A stretch of DNA of 37,471 bases from Chloroflexota bacterium (GCA_026713485.1 JAPOOK010000046.1:1-37471); one strand, 5' to 3'; shown: positions 8,265 through 16,782, numbered from the stretch's first letter. Translations and numbers: made by a program. The notes: generated from the letters alone by a model not told the origin.

Positions 8265-8404
8265 TTCTCGGTTCGCGATTAGCCTCGCGTGGCTTTACCC
8301 GCTGGCATTTCACGTTCCGGCTTGGACACCTAACGCACGATCGCTTCTCGGTTCGCGATTAGCCTCGCGTGGCTTTACCCGCTGGCATTCCACGTTCCGG
8401 CTTG
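8265..8404. repeat. Two 60-bp direct repeats between convergent genes
   Basis: Bases 8265-8324 and 8345-8404 are identical at 59 of 60 positions; the only difference is T at 8310 versus C at 8390. They are separated by a 20-bp unrelated spacer, giving an 80-bp period. Each copy contains a short inverted repeat, CGCGA-ttagcc-TCGCG. The element fills almost the whole gap between rpsI and the oppositely oriented phosphohexomutase gene. It could act as a bidirectional terminator or be a dispersed intergenic element. Only two copies lie in this window, so its nature is unresolved. Confidence 0.9.
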
Positions 8405-8419
8405 TCCGGCTACGGACTA

Positions 8420-9859
8420 CTAGATTCCCGTGAGGTCTCGGCCCGCGCCGATTAGGCGTTGCACGCGCTCCATGGAACGCGCCTCTGCGTAGATCCTCAG
8501 CAGCGGCTCCGTGCCGGAGAACCTGATGAGCATCCATGAGCCGTCGTCAAGCATGAAATGGTAGCCGTCTTTGGTTGAGACCTCTGCGACGGCCACCCCC
8601 GCAAGCTCCGCCGGTTGACTCTCAGCAACACTGCCCATGACCTCGGCTCGGCGAGCGGCAGGGAACTCAAGGTCAAGGCGGTCATACTGGTGCGGCCCAA
8701 CGGTTTCGTAGAGCCAATCTATGAGCCCGGACAGGGAGCGGCCCGTCTGCGCCATTGCATCGAGGATGTAGAGCGCCGAAAGCACACCGTCACGCTCCGG
8801 CACGTGTCCCCGGAATCCGAAGCCGCCGCTCTCTTCGCCGCCAATCAACGCGTCCGTCTCCATCATGCGCGGCCCAACGTATTTGAAGCCGACCGGCTCT
8901 TCATAGACCGGGACGCCGTACTTTTCGCCGAGGATATCGATCATGCGTGAACTCGTGATGGACTTGACCAATGGGCCGCGCTCACCGCGAATCTCCAGCA
9001 GGTAGAAAGCGAGCAGCGCGAAGAACTGCAGGGGCGTGAGGAATCGGCCTCCCTCGTCCACACCTCCAACGCGATCCGCGTCGCCGTCGGTCGCAAGCCC
9101 CACGCCGTAACCGTACCGAACGACAGCCTCGCGTAATTCGCCGAGGTTGTGGGAGATGGGCTCCGGCTGCCTCATACCGGGAAAGTCGGGGTTGCGTTCG
9201 CCGTGAATCTCTATCAGTTCCGTCTTGCCGCCGCCAAGCAAGTCTGCGAGATAGCCCATTCCCGCGCCGTACATCGGATCGCTCACGACGCGCAGGCCTG
9301 CAGCCTGGATACGCTCCACGTCCACAAGAGAGCGGAGTTGGTCGATGTAGCCGGGGCGGGGATCGATCATAGTAACAATCCCGTCCCTTAGCGCGTCAGC
9401 CAGCGGCATCACGGACGGCGGACCGGCTGACTCAGCCTCATGAATCTCGCGCTCTACGGCAGCGATAATCTCCGGCGATGCAGAACCGCCGTAGTCCGGC
9501 TTGTACTTGAATCCGTTCCATTCAGGCGGGTTGTGACTGGCAGTAACGATGATAGCCCCGGCGGCTTTTAGAGCGATGACGTTGTAGCTGACAGTCGGCG
9601 TTGGAGCCCACGTCTGGCATAGGTAGGACGGCACGCCTTCCGCTGCCAAAACCTCTGCGATGGCGGCGGCAAACCGTTCGGAGCCGAATCGCGTGTCATA
9701 GCCGACGATGACACCCTGCCCCGCCGTGCCCTGCGCTTTCAGATACTGCGCGACGCCCTTGGCACAGTACCGCACGTTCTCAAAGGTGAATTCCTCCGCG
9801 ATGATCGCCCGCCAGCCATCGGTTCCAAAGGCGATCTGAGATTGGGTGGAAATGGTCAC
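8420..9859 (-). CDS. Phosphoglucomutase/phosphomannomutase family protein
   Basis: This alpha-D-phosphohexomutase moves phosphate between the C1 and C6 positions of hexose phosphates via a phosphoserine intermediate. All four family loops are visible. The catalytic Ser is S108 in TASHNPPEWNGFK. The Mg-binding loop is DGDADR at 258-263. The sugar-specificity loop is GGEESGG near residue 342. The phosphate-binding loop is RFSGTEPLLRIY near the C-terminus. The 479 residues fit a bacterial PGM/PMM. The substrate (glucose, mannose or glucosamine phosphate) cannot be told apart from the sequence alone. The GTG start has GGAGG 10 nt upstream. It is the last gene of a - strand run behind acuC. Confidence 0.9.
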   Translation of the reverse strand: MTISTQSQIAFGTDGWRAIIAEEFTFENVRYCAKGVAQYLKAQGTAGQGVIVGYDTRFGSERFAAAIAEVLAAEGVPSYLCQTWAPTPTVSYNVIALKAAGAIIVTASHNPPEWNGFKYKPDYGGSASPEIIAAVEREIHEAESAGPPSVMPLADALRDGIVTMIDPRPGYIDQLRSLVDVERIQAAGLRVVSDPMYGAGMGYLADLLGGGKTELIEIHGERNPDFPGMRQPEPISHNLGELREAVVRYGYGVGLATDGDADRVGGVDEGGRFLTPLQFFALLAFYLLEIRGERGPLVKSITSSRMIDILGEKYGVPVYEEPVGFKYVGPRMMETDALIGGEESGGFGFRGHVPERDGVLSALYILDAMAQTGRSLSGLIDWLYETVGPHQYDRLDLEFPAARRAEVMGSVAESQPAELAGVAVAEVSTKDGYHFMLDDGSWMLIRFSGTEPLLRIYAEARSMERVQRLIGAGRDLTGI

Positions 9860-9943
9860 GATTCTGCGGCCTCCATAATTGACGGTATCCTGCTTTGGAG
9901 AATCTCAGGGTTTCTTGAATTCCGGTTCTTGCTCGCGGGCGCG

Positions 9944-11086
9944 CTACACCGTCAGCCCGTGAATAGGAAATATAAGTTCCTGCACGCGTTTGACGGACTC
10001 CTCAGCCTCTCGCCAGACACGAGCGTCATCCGCCTCAAGCAGATCGGCGGCAGGGTCATCCCGCAACTGCTTGAGGCCGTACGTTTCCTGGTACGACTCA
10101 GGTATTTCGTCTGGCAGTTCCACGCCCGCCATCACGGCGTAGTCCATCGCCCAGCACCTCGCAACGGCGGACAGATCATATCCGCCGCCTCCCATAGCCA
10201 GCCACTTGCCGGGAGACAGAGCGCCCAGGGTTGCGACGGCCGATGTATGACCTGTAGACGTGAGTCGTAGGTGAGTGAGCGGGTCATCTATGTGCGTATC
10301 AATGCCCTGCTGTGTCACGAGAACATCCGGATTGAACTTGCGAATAAGTGGCGCGACGGCGTTCTCCAGAACCTGCCTATACGCCTCATTATGCGTTCCG
10401 GGCGCGAGCGGCAGATTGACAGCGTAGCCGACGCCCCCCTCTTCACCCATCTCGGTCGTGTCTCCGGTGCCAGGAAAAAGCGTCTGACCGGACTGATGTA
10501 AAGAGATGGTCAGCACACGATTGCTGGCATAGAAGGCGTTCTGTACGCCGTCGCCATGGTGCGCATCGATGTCGATATAGACGACACGCTCCGCGCCGAG
10601 GGCAAGCAAGCGCAGGATGGCGATGACCGCATCGTTAAAGACGCAGAAGCCGTAGGCAAAGTCCGGGCCGGCGTGATGATAGCCGCCACCCGCGTTGAAG
10701 ACGACATCGGCTTCGCCGTTCCACACGGATTCCGCCGCAACGAGCGAGGCCCCTGCGGCCAGCGCAGCTGCTTCATACATGCCTTCCGAGATGGGGTTAT
10801 CACCCCAATCGCTGAAGCCATAGCGGTGTTGGCGATGTAGGTCCTCTCCGCGACTGAACGCTTGCACGGACTCGATGTAATCGCGGCCATGGAATGTCAT
10901 CAATTCCTGCTCCGTGGCAACACGCGGCTCAATCACCATGGCATCGGGGCGCTCGAATACGCCGTACGCCTGCAGAAGCTCATAGACGAGGCGCAGGCGC
11001 ATGGGACGCAGCACGTGATCTTCACGCAAGATGTTTCGCGTGAGCTCCGGACTGTACATGAATCCTGCTGTCATCGGTAGTACCAC
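9944..11086 (-). CDS. acuC: AcuC-type histone deacetylase family protein
   Basis: This is a zinc-dependent deacetylase of the arginase/HDAC fold. In Bacillus, AcuC deacetylates acetyl-CoA synthetase, but other substrates are possible. The active-site His pair is H137-H138 in GGGYHHAGPD. Zinc ligands are D174 and H176 in DIDAHHGDG and D263 in GIDTHIDDPLTHL, the last being AcuC-like in form. GGGGYDL lies near the C-terminus. The start is uncertain: GTG at 11086 has AGGGGA very close upstream, and ATG at 11074 (MTAGFMYSPE) is nearer the family start. No acetoin genes or acs are in the window, so the physiological target is unknown. It lies 46 bp downstream of the hydrolase gene. Confidence 0.87.
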   Translation of the reverse strand: MVLPMTAGFMYSPELTRNILREDHVLRPMRLRLVYELLQAYGVFERPDAMVIEPRVATEQELMTFHGRDYIESVQAFSRGEDLHRQHRYGFSDWGDNPISEGMYEAAALAAGASLVAAESVWNGEADVVFNAGGGYHHAGPDFAYGFCVFNDAVIAILRLLALGAERVVYIDIDAHHGDGVQNAFYASNRVLTISLHQSGQTLFPGTGDTTEMGEEGGVGYAVNLPLAPGTHNEAYRQVLENAVAPLIRKFNPDVLVTQQGIDTHIDDPLTHLRLTSTGHTSAVATLGALSPGKWLAMGGGGYDLSAVARCWAMDYAVMAGVELPDEIPESYQETYGLKQLRDDPAADLLEADDARVWREAEESVKRVQELIFPIHGLTV

Positions 11087-11132
11087 GTTCCCCTGCTCTC
11101 CCCTGTCGTTATGGTACAGGGCGGCGGTGGGC

Positions 11133-11903
11133 TTAGACAGTCAGTATCATATCTGCCGCGCCAAGAGTGATATCCCAACCCGTTTCAGAGCAGAGGATGT
11201 CGACTTCGTGCGCGATCTGCCGGTCGTGGGCCGGGTTGCGGTGAACGACGATCACACGGGGCGTCCACCCGGACTCGTCAACGATGTCCGCAATTTCTCG
11301 ATGCAGCAGCGCGGGAGCCATATGTCCATTACGAGATGCGTCCCCTGCACTCGCGTCGGAGTAAGTGACCTCACAGATAAGGACATCCGGCGGGGCCGTC
11401 GCAATGTGAGTCGAGAATCCTGGGGCGGTATCGCCCGTATAGTAGAGGCTTCGCTCACCGTTTGAGACCAGAAAGCCGAGCGCAGGCGCGGTGTGAGTGG
11501 CGGCACGGGGAGTGATCGCAAGATCGCCGATCGCAACCGCATTGTCCAGTTCCAGCGTGTGAAACTGGGCGCGTGGGTTGCCGTCCTGGCCTATCCGCTC
11601 CTGGTACGCGGAATAGATGACGTTGTTCATCAAGTGAGCAGCGAGGGCATCAAGCGTGTCCGCGAGCCCGTAGACATGCAGCGTACCTGCTAGTGGAGTT
11701 GCGTATGCCAGCGCAGGAAGATCGCGAATGTGGTCGTAGTGGCGATGGGTGAGGAACACATGGCGCAGATCTTGCAGTTCCTCAAGGGTCAGCGAACGAG
11801 TCAGACTGCCGGCATCCAGCGCCACACGGCCGTCAATGACGATACCCGCCAGTCTCGTCGCGGCGGATTCTGCGTTATGGGCGCCGGTAAGGCGGATAAT
11901 CAT
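11133..11903 (-). CDS. Metallo-beta-lactamase-fold hydrolase
   Basis: This is a cytoplasmic metal-dependent hydrolase of unknown substrate. The dinuclear metal motif is H53-R-H55-Y-D57-H58, with a further His in ATHTAPALG and Asp in YYTGDTAPGF. Those are the ligands expected for the beta-lactamase, RNase Z and phosphodiesterase superfamily. A later VVHRNPAH segment may supply the final His. The 256 residues, lack of a signal peptide and phosphodiesterase-like spacing suggest an RNase Z-like or cyclic-nucleotide phosphodiesterase-like enzyme, but that is inference. It appears co-transcribed between the protease-like gene and acuC. Confidence 0.82.
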   Translation of the reverse strand: MIIRLTGAHNAESAATRLAGIVIDGRVALDAGSLTRSLTLEELQDLRHVFLTHRHYDHIRDLPALAYATPLAGTLHVYGLADTLDALAAHLMNNVIYSAYQERIGQDGNPRAQFHTLELDNAVAIGDLAITPRAATHTAPALGFLVSNGERSLYYTGDTAPGFSTHIATAPPDVLICEVTYSDASAGDASRNGHMAPALLHREIADIVDESGWTPRVIVVHRNPAHDRQIAHEVDILCSETGWDITLGAADMILTV

Positions 11904-11962
11904 TTGACAGCAGGAAACGTAACCCGGCCTCGTCGAGGAATGTCACCGGACGGCGGGCGGCA

Positions 11963-13177
11963 TCAGGTCGTATTAAGGATCAGATCAATGTTCACCAGGG
12001 GATTGGAAACGTCGGAGACATAGAGCCTCTTCTCGGGATCGTCAATCGCGACTTCAAAGCAATTAACGTACAATCTCACTTCTTCCCCGACATACCCTGA
12101 TTCTTCGGGCGGTTGAACGGTCATGAACGGCAGCTTCCCGGCCTCGACAATCATTTCAATCTTCGTGACGTATCCCGCTATCCGCGCCTGAATGCTCGTG
12201 CCAATCGGCGCCGGTGCACCGTCTATTGTGACTGTTCCCCGGTAGAGCCGCGGGAAGGGTGGAACCGGATTGACACCGACGGCAGGAGGATTGTGCGTAC
12301 GGAAACAGGTGGCGCCTCGTTTGAGATCTTCTGCGTTAGACAGAATCGATCGGACGGAAATACCCAGGCCGGACGCGGCAGAGCCGGGACCAAGTACTTC
12401 TACGATTCTCGGTGAGACGACGCCGACGACATCCGTATTCAGGTTGAAGATGGGCGCGCCACTTAGTCCCTCGACAAATTGCCTGTCAATTTGGAAATAC
12501 AGCGTTACGTCGATCTCGTGCCGGGCCTGAATCCTTCCACTCGCACCGGACGGCACTTGGCCGCCGGCCCCACCGGGGTACCCAACAGCGACGATACTCT
12601 CACCGGCGGGTACGAACGCGTCTCCCACAAGGCTTAGCGGTGGAATCTGTCCGTCAACGGGGAGTCGAAGGAGAGCCACATCCCGAATCTCGTCCCGGCC
12701 GACAAGAGTGGCAAGCACCGAACCGGTCGTGGCATGTGTCACCTGGATTTCCGTGGCATCCAATGGAATGAGTTCAGAGCTCGTGACGATATGTCCCTCT
12801 TCGTCGAAAACGAACCCTGTCCCCTGCCGATTTCCAACGTTGATGCGAACAATAGAATCCGTCACCTCTGCGACCACTTCTTCCGGAGTCCGGATTGGTT
12901 TTGGCGTCGCAGTTGGAGTTGGCAAGGGTGTTGCTGTGGGCAGAGGCGGCTGTGGCGTCGCGGTTGGAGTCGGCGTCACGGTTGGCGTGGGCGTGACCGT
13001 TGGAGTGTGGGTCGGGAGCGGAGTATACGTTGGGATGGGTGTTGTCGTGGGTGTGGGCGACGCCGGTCCTCCATCACAGCCGCTACTCAGCCCAACGGCA
13101 AGCACGATACCCGCTGTAATCACGCCGAGCAGCACAAGCCTCAGCAATCCACTAGCGCCTTTGCTGCCCGACATCAT
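11963..13177 (-). CDS. Secreted trypsin-like (S1/HtrA) domain protein, probable pseudoprotease
   Basis: The N-terminus has a hydrophobic signal (residues 10-30) and a possible but weak lipobox at SSGC34. A Thr-Pro-rich linker (about 40-97) follows, then a trypsin-like domain (about 98-280). The catalytic Asp is D166 in RDVALLRL and the Ser is S239 in GLSGAP. The position of the catalytic His, normally IVTNxHV, reads IVTSSELI, with E135 in its place. Loss of this His suggests it does not cut peptides in the normal way. The C-terminal 110 residues form a domain with GTVTIDGAPAPIGT, recalling small beta-sandwich modules in other Chloroflexota surface proteins; that comparison is from memory. It is the first gene of the - strand run and is divergent from the SDR gene. 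Confidence 0.8.
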   Translation of the reverse strand: MMSGSKGASGLLRLVLLGVITAGIVLAVGLSSGCDGGPASPTPTTTPIPTYTPLPTHTPTVTPTPTVTPTPTATPQPPLPTATPLPTPTATPKPIRTPEEVVAEVTDSIVRINVGNRQGTGFVFDEEGHIVTSSELIPLDATEIQVTHATTGSVLATLVGRDEIRDVALLRLPVDGQIPPLSLVGDAFVPAGESIVAVGYPGGAGGQVPSGASGRIQARHEIDVTLYFQIDRQFVEGLSGAPIFNLNTDVVGVVSPRIVEVLGPGSAASGLGISVRSILSNAEDLKRGATCFRTHNPPAVGVNPVPPFPRLYRGTVTIDGAPAPIGTSIQARIAGYVTKIEMIVEAGKLPFMTVQPPEESGYVGEEVRLYVNCFEVAIDDPEKRLYVSDVSNPLVNIDLILNTT

Positions 13178-13241
13178 GAATTGGTGCCCACTCTTCTCCA
13201 GTTGACTAGCGCGAGAGCCATATTTCCTGCCTGATGATAGC

Positions 13242-13247
13242 TATACT
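13242..13247 (+). promoter_or_regulatory. Candidate -10 box for a leaderless transcript
   Basis: TATACT occurs 6 bp before the first ATG-type start choice (13254) of the SDR gene. No Shine-Dalgarno is visible in front of that ATG. This spacing would put the transcript start at or next to the start codon, which is how leaderless mRNAs look. No good -35 match is present at the usual distance, so this is weak. Confidence 0.3.
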
Positions 13248-13253
13248 TTGACT

Positions 13254-14192
13254 ATGGTCGCCCCAGGCAACCGCGTCGATCGGCCTCCCCGCGCCGACTT
13301 CCATTCTACCGTACTTGTGACGGGTGGAACGGGTGTTATGGGGACTGTGGTGACAGATTACCTGCTCGCAGAAGGTCACTCAGTGCGCGTCTACTCACGG
13401 CGAGCCTCGCAAGCACATGTCTCGCCTGGTATAGAGCCCTTTGATGGCGATATTCGCGATGTCGACGCCCTGGCGGCAGCACTCAGTGGCGTGGATGCCG
13501 TCGTGCATCTCGTGGGAATCCTGCGCGAGGCCGGGCGCGCGCAGACCTTTGGCGGTGTGTTCCTGGAGGGCACGCGGGCTGTCATCCAGGCGGCTCGTCA
13601 GGCAGGTGTTCGGCACTTCGTCCACGTGACGGGCATCGGAGCGGATCCGGATTCTCCTTACGCGTTTGAGCGGTCGCGCGGGTTGGCGGAGCGCGAAACG
13701 CGCGAGTCAGGTCTGGATTGGGTTATCTTGCGGCCGTCCGTGATATTCGGCGTGCGCGACAGCATGTTCGATCTCGTGGCAAGGAGCCTAAAGAGCACGT
13801 GGCCATTCGCAGTCGTGCCAAGACAGGATGGTTTGTATCAACCAATCTGGCGGGATGATGCTGCGCTGTGTGTCGCCGCCGCATTGCGAGACGGGACTTT
13901 GCTGGGCGGCACCTACGAACTTGGTGGGCCGGACACGTGGACGTACAGGGAACTCGTCGGGCTGGCTTTGCGCCAACTCAAGCTCAGGCGAATTCTGTTG
14001 CCACTCCCATCACCTCTGCTGTTAGCCGGGGCGGGACTCCCACGACTGGTGGGAAAGAGAGCAATGGTTACGTCATCTGAATTGCGTCAGCTCACTCACG
14101 ATAACCGGACTGATCCAGCTGTAGTGCGCGAAGCATTTGGCATCGAGCCGACGAGTCTGTCGAGCAAGGCTGCAGAGGCGTTCGCCCTCTGA
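13254..14192 (+). CDS. NAD(P)-binding epimerase/SDR, complex I NDUFA9-like
   Basis: This is an atypical short-chain dehydrogenase of the NmrA/NDUFA9 type. The Rossmann dinucleotide motif TGGTGVMG lies near residues 23-30. GDIRDVDALAAAL and VVHLVGI follow, and HFVHVTGIGAD takes the place of the classical active-site strand. The catalytic YxxxK is replaced by YAFERSRG, as is common in atypical members that may bind NAD(P) without acting as dehydrogenases. RPSVIFG and GGPDTWTYREL are typical of the family. The start is chosen as ATG 13254; an in-frame TTG at 13248 is the alternative. The gene is divergent from the protease-like gene with about 70 bp between them. Confidence 0.85.
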   Translation: MVAPGNRVDRPPRADFHSTVLVTGGTGVMGTVVTDYLLAEGHSVRVYSRRASQAHVSPGIEPFDGDIRDVDALAAALSGVDAVVHLVGILREAGRAQTFGGVFLEGTRAVIQAARQAGVRHFVHVTGIGADPDSPYAFERSRGLAERETRESGLDWVILRPSVIFGVRDSMFDLVARSLKSTWPFAVVPRQDGLYQPIWRDDAALCVAAALRDGTLLGGTYELGGPDTWTYRELVGLALRQLKLRRILLPLPSPLLLAGAGLPRLVGKRAMVTSSELRQLTHDNRTDPAVVREAFGIEPTSLSSKAAEAFAL

Positions 14193-14236
14193 CAGTCGCT
14201 AGCGAAGATGTCATAAGATAGGACGAGGTGGAGAAT

Positions 14237-14268
14237 GGAGGCCACCGCCTGCCGGCGGTACTGCCTCC
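14237..14268 (+). terminator. Two-part stem-loop after the SDR gene
   Basis: The outer stem GGAGGC/GCCTCC (14237-14242 with 14263-14268) encloses an inner stem ACCGCC/GGCGGT (14244-14249 with 14254-14259) and a TGCC loop. It lies 45 bp past the SDR stop codon. There is no T-run, so it may be a weak terminator or an mRNA 3' end structure. The rest of the roughly 300 bp gap (14193-14490) shows no convincing gene. An Arg-rich open frame there runs into the membrane protein gene and is judged non-coding. Confidence 0.45.
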
Positions 14269-14490
14269 CCAATCAGCGCAAAGGGAAATTGCATAGTGGC
14301 CACCCGTTGGACAGGTCTGTCGCCCGTCACACGGCGCGCTCCGGACGCGCCACAGATGGATCCGAACCGCGTTGCGCCTGCACGCACCGCAGGTCGCCGA
14401 CGTGGACGCGCCGGCGTACGACGCCCCGATGAGCTTGAGCATTTGCGCGATCGCTTTAGCAGGTTCCGCCCCACCCGATTGCGCCTCACG

Positions 14491-15039
14491 ATGCAGACAA
14501 AGATCGCCCTGAGCGGACTCTTTTTCGGCACATTCCTTGTCGCAGGCGGCTTATTCGTCGCATATCTAAACGCGGACGAGGCGCGCGTAGAACAATTCGG
14601 CCTGATCGGCGCCTTCGTCATCAGCCTGACGTCGAGCGCGACGGTCGTGCTGCCCGCGCCCGGCATCCTGATCATCCTCAGCATGGCGGAGATCATCGAT
14701 CCGTGGCGGCTGGGCGTTGTGACGGGCATCGGCACCGGAATCGGCGGCAGCACGGCCTACCTTGCCGGGGCGGTCGGTCGCGGCGCGATGGGAGAGTCTA
14801 GCAGGCTCAAGCAGCGGATGACGAACCTCTTCAATAGCAAATGGGGTGCGGTCCTTTTATTCCTCGGCAACCTGATTCCCTTCGCTCCCGGCGACGCGAT
14901 CAGCGCTATCGCAGGCATCTCACGCTTCCCGTTGATTCCCTTTTTCATCTACATCATCATTGCCTCAATCATCAAGATGATTGCTCTTTCATGGCTTGGG
15001 CGGATTGCGCCGGACATCGCAGGAACTTTCCTGGGCTAA
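14491..15039 (+). CDS. Small VTT/DedA-like membrane protein
   Basis: The 182-residue product is mostly hydrophobic, with about five membrane spans. It starts MQTKIALSGLFFGTFLVAGG. The internal pattern recalls VTT/DedA (SNARE-associated Golgi) proteins: a Pro-rich re-entrant segment VVLPAPGILII, a Gly-rich stretch GIGTGIGGSTAYLAG, and later LIPFAPGDAISAIAGISRF. Family members are proposed lipid scramblases or membrane-homeostasis proteins. The frame is open upstream to ATG 14296, but those 65 residues are Arg-rich and atypical, so ATG 14491 is preferred despite no clear Shine-Dalgarno. rpiB begins 16 bp after its stop. Confidence 0.72.
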   Translation: MQTKIALSGLFFGTFLVAGGLFVAYLNADEARVEQFGLIGAFVISLTSSATVVLPAPGILIILSMAEIIDPWRLGVVTGIGTGIGGSTAYLAGAVGRGAMGESSRLKQRMTNLFNSKWGAVLLFLGNLIPFAPGDAISAIAGISRFPLIPFFIYIIIASIIKMIALSWLGRIAPDIAGTFLG

Positions 15040-15055
15040 AAGGGAGCGCTATTTC

Positions 15056-15517
15056 GTGAAGATCGCCGTCGGTGCTGACCATGCAGGTCTCCCGCTCAAG
15101 GAAGCGGTTATCAACCGCATTGGCGCGCTAGAGCACGCGGCTGTCGACCTCGGCGCGCACGACTTCGACGCCGATGACGACTACCCGGACTTTGCTCTGG
15201 CCGTGGCCACGGAGGTGGCGGAGGGCCGTGCAGACCGCGGCGTCGTGCTGTGCGGGAGTGGCGTTGGGGCAAGCATCGTCGCCAACAAAGTAAGAGGTGT
15301 GCGCGCCGGCGTCTGCCATGACACCTATTCAGCTAGACAAGGTGTGGAACACGACGATATGAACGTTCTGTGCATCGGTTCACGCATCATCGGCTCAGCG
15401 CTTGCCGACAGCGTCGTTGATGCGTTTGTCACCGCCGCGTTTACTGGAGAGGAACGTCATGCGCGCCGCCTTGAAAAGGTCAAGGCAATAGAGGCATCCG
15501 GCGGCATATCGCAGTAG
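15056..15517 (+). CDS. rpiB: Ribose-5-phosphate isomerase B
   Basis: RpiB interconverts ribose 5-phosphate and ribulose 5-phosphate in the pentose phosphate pathway; related RpiB/LacAB enzymes act on other sugar phosphates. Key residues are D8 and H9 in VGADHAG, the catalytic C66 in VVLCGSGVG with its phosphate-binding loop, and H99 in VEHDDMNVL. The 153 residues match the family. Start: GTG at 15056 has AGGGAG 9 nt upstream and gives the conserved MKIAVGADHAG beginning. A longer frame from 14981 would overlap the upstream gene. It is followed 35 bp later by the M20 gene and may be co-transcribed. Confidence 0.93.
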   Translation: MKIAVGADHAGLPLKEAVINRIGALEHAAVDLGAHDFDADDDYPDFALAVATEVAEGRADRGVVLCGSGVGASIVANKVRGVRAGVCHDTYSARQGVEHDDMNVLCIGSRIIGSALADSVVDAFVTAAFTGEERHARRLEKVKAIEASGGISQ

Positions 15518-15552
15518 TGAGAGGCTTGTAAGGGAATCAGAGGGGGCATCCT

Positions 15553-16782
15553 TTGACGACGTCGGATTTGAGGCCGAATGAATTTGTGTCAGCCGTATCA
15601 ACAGCGGTGGACGAGCTGAGCGATGAGCTCATCCGCATCAGCAAGGATGTTCACGCGCATCCTGAACTCAACTACGAGGAGTTCTATTCGTCCGCGCTGT
15701 TGGCGGATGCCATGGAACGGCACGGATTCACGGTTGAGCGTGGGACCGGAGGCGTAGAAACTGCTTTCCGGGCGACGCTCGATGGCGGCGCCGGATCGGG
15801 GCCCACTGTTGCGTTCCTGGCTGAGTACGATGCTCTCCCGGAGATCGGCCATGGCTGCGGCCACAATCTGATCGCGATCTCCAATATCGGCGCGGCGCTA
15901 GCCCTCAAGGCCCTGATGCCGCGACTGCCGGGCACAATTCAGGTGCTCGGGACTCCGGCAGAGGAAGGCGGCGGGGGAAAGATCCGGATGATCGATGCGG
16001 GCTCATTCGGCGACGTTGACGTTGCGCTCTCATCGCATCCGGCGGCCAACCGCACCGTCATCCCCAACTCGATCCCGGTTGAAGAGAGCTGGAGCCTGGC
16101 GATGGTCGGCTATCGCTTTGCCTATCATGGCCGAGCCGCCCACGCGGCCGTCTCCCCCCACCACGGCATCAACGCGCTCAACAGCGTCATCCACCTATTT
16201 ACCGGAATCGATGCTCTCAGGCAGCACCTTCGGGACGATGTTCGTATTCACGGCATCATCACGGACGGCGGGCGGGCGCCGAACATCGTGCCGGACTTCG
16301 CTGCCGCGAATTTTATGCTGCGTTCGCGTGACCGTGACTACCTTGGTGAAGTCGTAGAGAGCGTGAAACAGGTGGCGGAAGGAGCTGCGACGCTTACGGG
16401 CGCAACGCTTGAAATCCTGGACGCGCATCCGATGTATGAGAACGTGCGGCCAAACGAGCCTCTCGCTCGGGTTGCCCGACAGTACGCGGAGGCCGTCGGC
16501 ATGAACGTCAATGACCCCCGGCCCGGCTCACGGGGCGGCGCATCGACGGATTTCGGAAACGTGAGCCAGCGCATGCCGTCATTTGCAGTGAGCTTTGCCG
16601 TAAGCGAGACGCCAATACCGGGGCACTCGATCCAGATGACAGAAGCAGCCCTCTCCGATTTGGCCCATGAGAGCGCGCTGGGCGTGGCGAAATCACTGGC
16701 GCTGACCGGCATAGACGCGCTGACAGATGCGGATTTCCTCCGGGCGGTGCGCGCAGATTTTGAGGCGAGGAACGGTAACTAA
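15553..16782 (+). CDS. M20-family amidohydrolase (AbgB/IAA-hydrolase-like)
   Basis: This metallo-amidohydrolase cleaves amide bonds of N-acyl amino acids or related compounds. The M20D pattern is visible: HPELNYEE near residue 36, then AEYDALPEIGHGCGHN with metal ligands C102 and H104, then the catalytic E137-E138 in TPAEEGGGGK. HGRAAHAA near residue 195 is the dimerisation-domain signature. STDFGNVS and the C-terminal PGHS carry the last ligands. The resemblance is closest to p-aminobenzoyl-glutamate hydrolase-like members, but the substrate is not determinable. The TTG start has GAGGGGG 6 nt upstream. The next gene, a second amidohydrolase, starts 19 bp downstream. Confidence 0.88.
   Translation: MTTSDLRPNEFVSAVSTAVDELSDELIRISKDVHAHPELNYEEFYSSALLADAMERHGFTVERGTGGVETAFRATLDGGAGSGPTVAFLAEYDALPEIGHGCGHNLIAISNIGAALALKALMPRLPGTIQVLGTPAEEGGGGKIRMIDAGSFGDVDVALSSHPAANRTVIPNSIPVEESWSLAMVGYRFAYHGRAAHAAVSPHHGINALNSVIHLFTGIDALRQHLRDDVRIHGIITDGGRAPNIVPDFAAANFMLRSRDRDYLGEVVESVKQVAEGAATLTGATLEILDAHPMYENVRPNEPLARVARQYAEAVGMNVNDPRPGSRGGASTDFGNVSQRMPSFAVSFAVSETPIPGHSIQMTEAALSDLAHESALGVAKSLALTGIDALTDADFLRAVRADFEARNGN

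Noticed and set aside
8265-8404. CRISPR array or coding repeat
   Set aside because: There are only two long 60-bp copies with a 20-bp spacer and no cas genes. The frames through them are short shadows.
12708-13205. Gly-Val-repeat frame on the + strand
   Set aside because: It is antisense to the Thr-Pro linker of the protease-like gene.
14296-14490. 65-residue Arg-rich N-terminal extension of the membrane protein
   Set aside because: It has no recognisable domain, odd composition and overlaps a hairpin-bearing spacer. The membrane domain begins at ATG 14491.
14981-15055. Longer rpiB start
   Set aside because: It overlaps the upstream membrane-protein gene. GTG 15056 has a good ribosome site and gives the family N-terminus.
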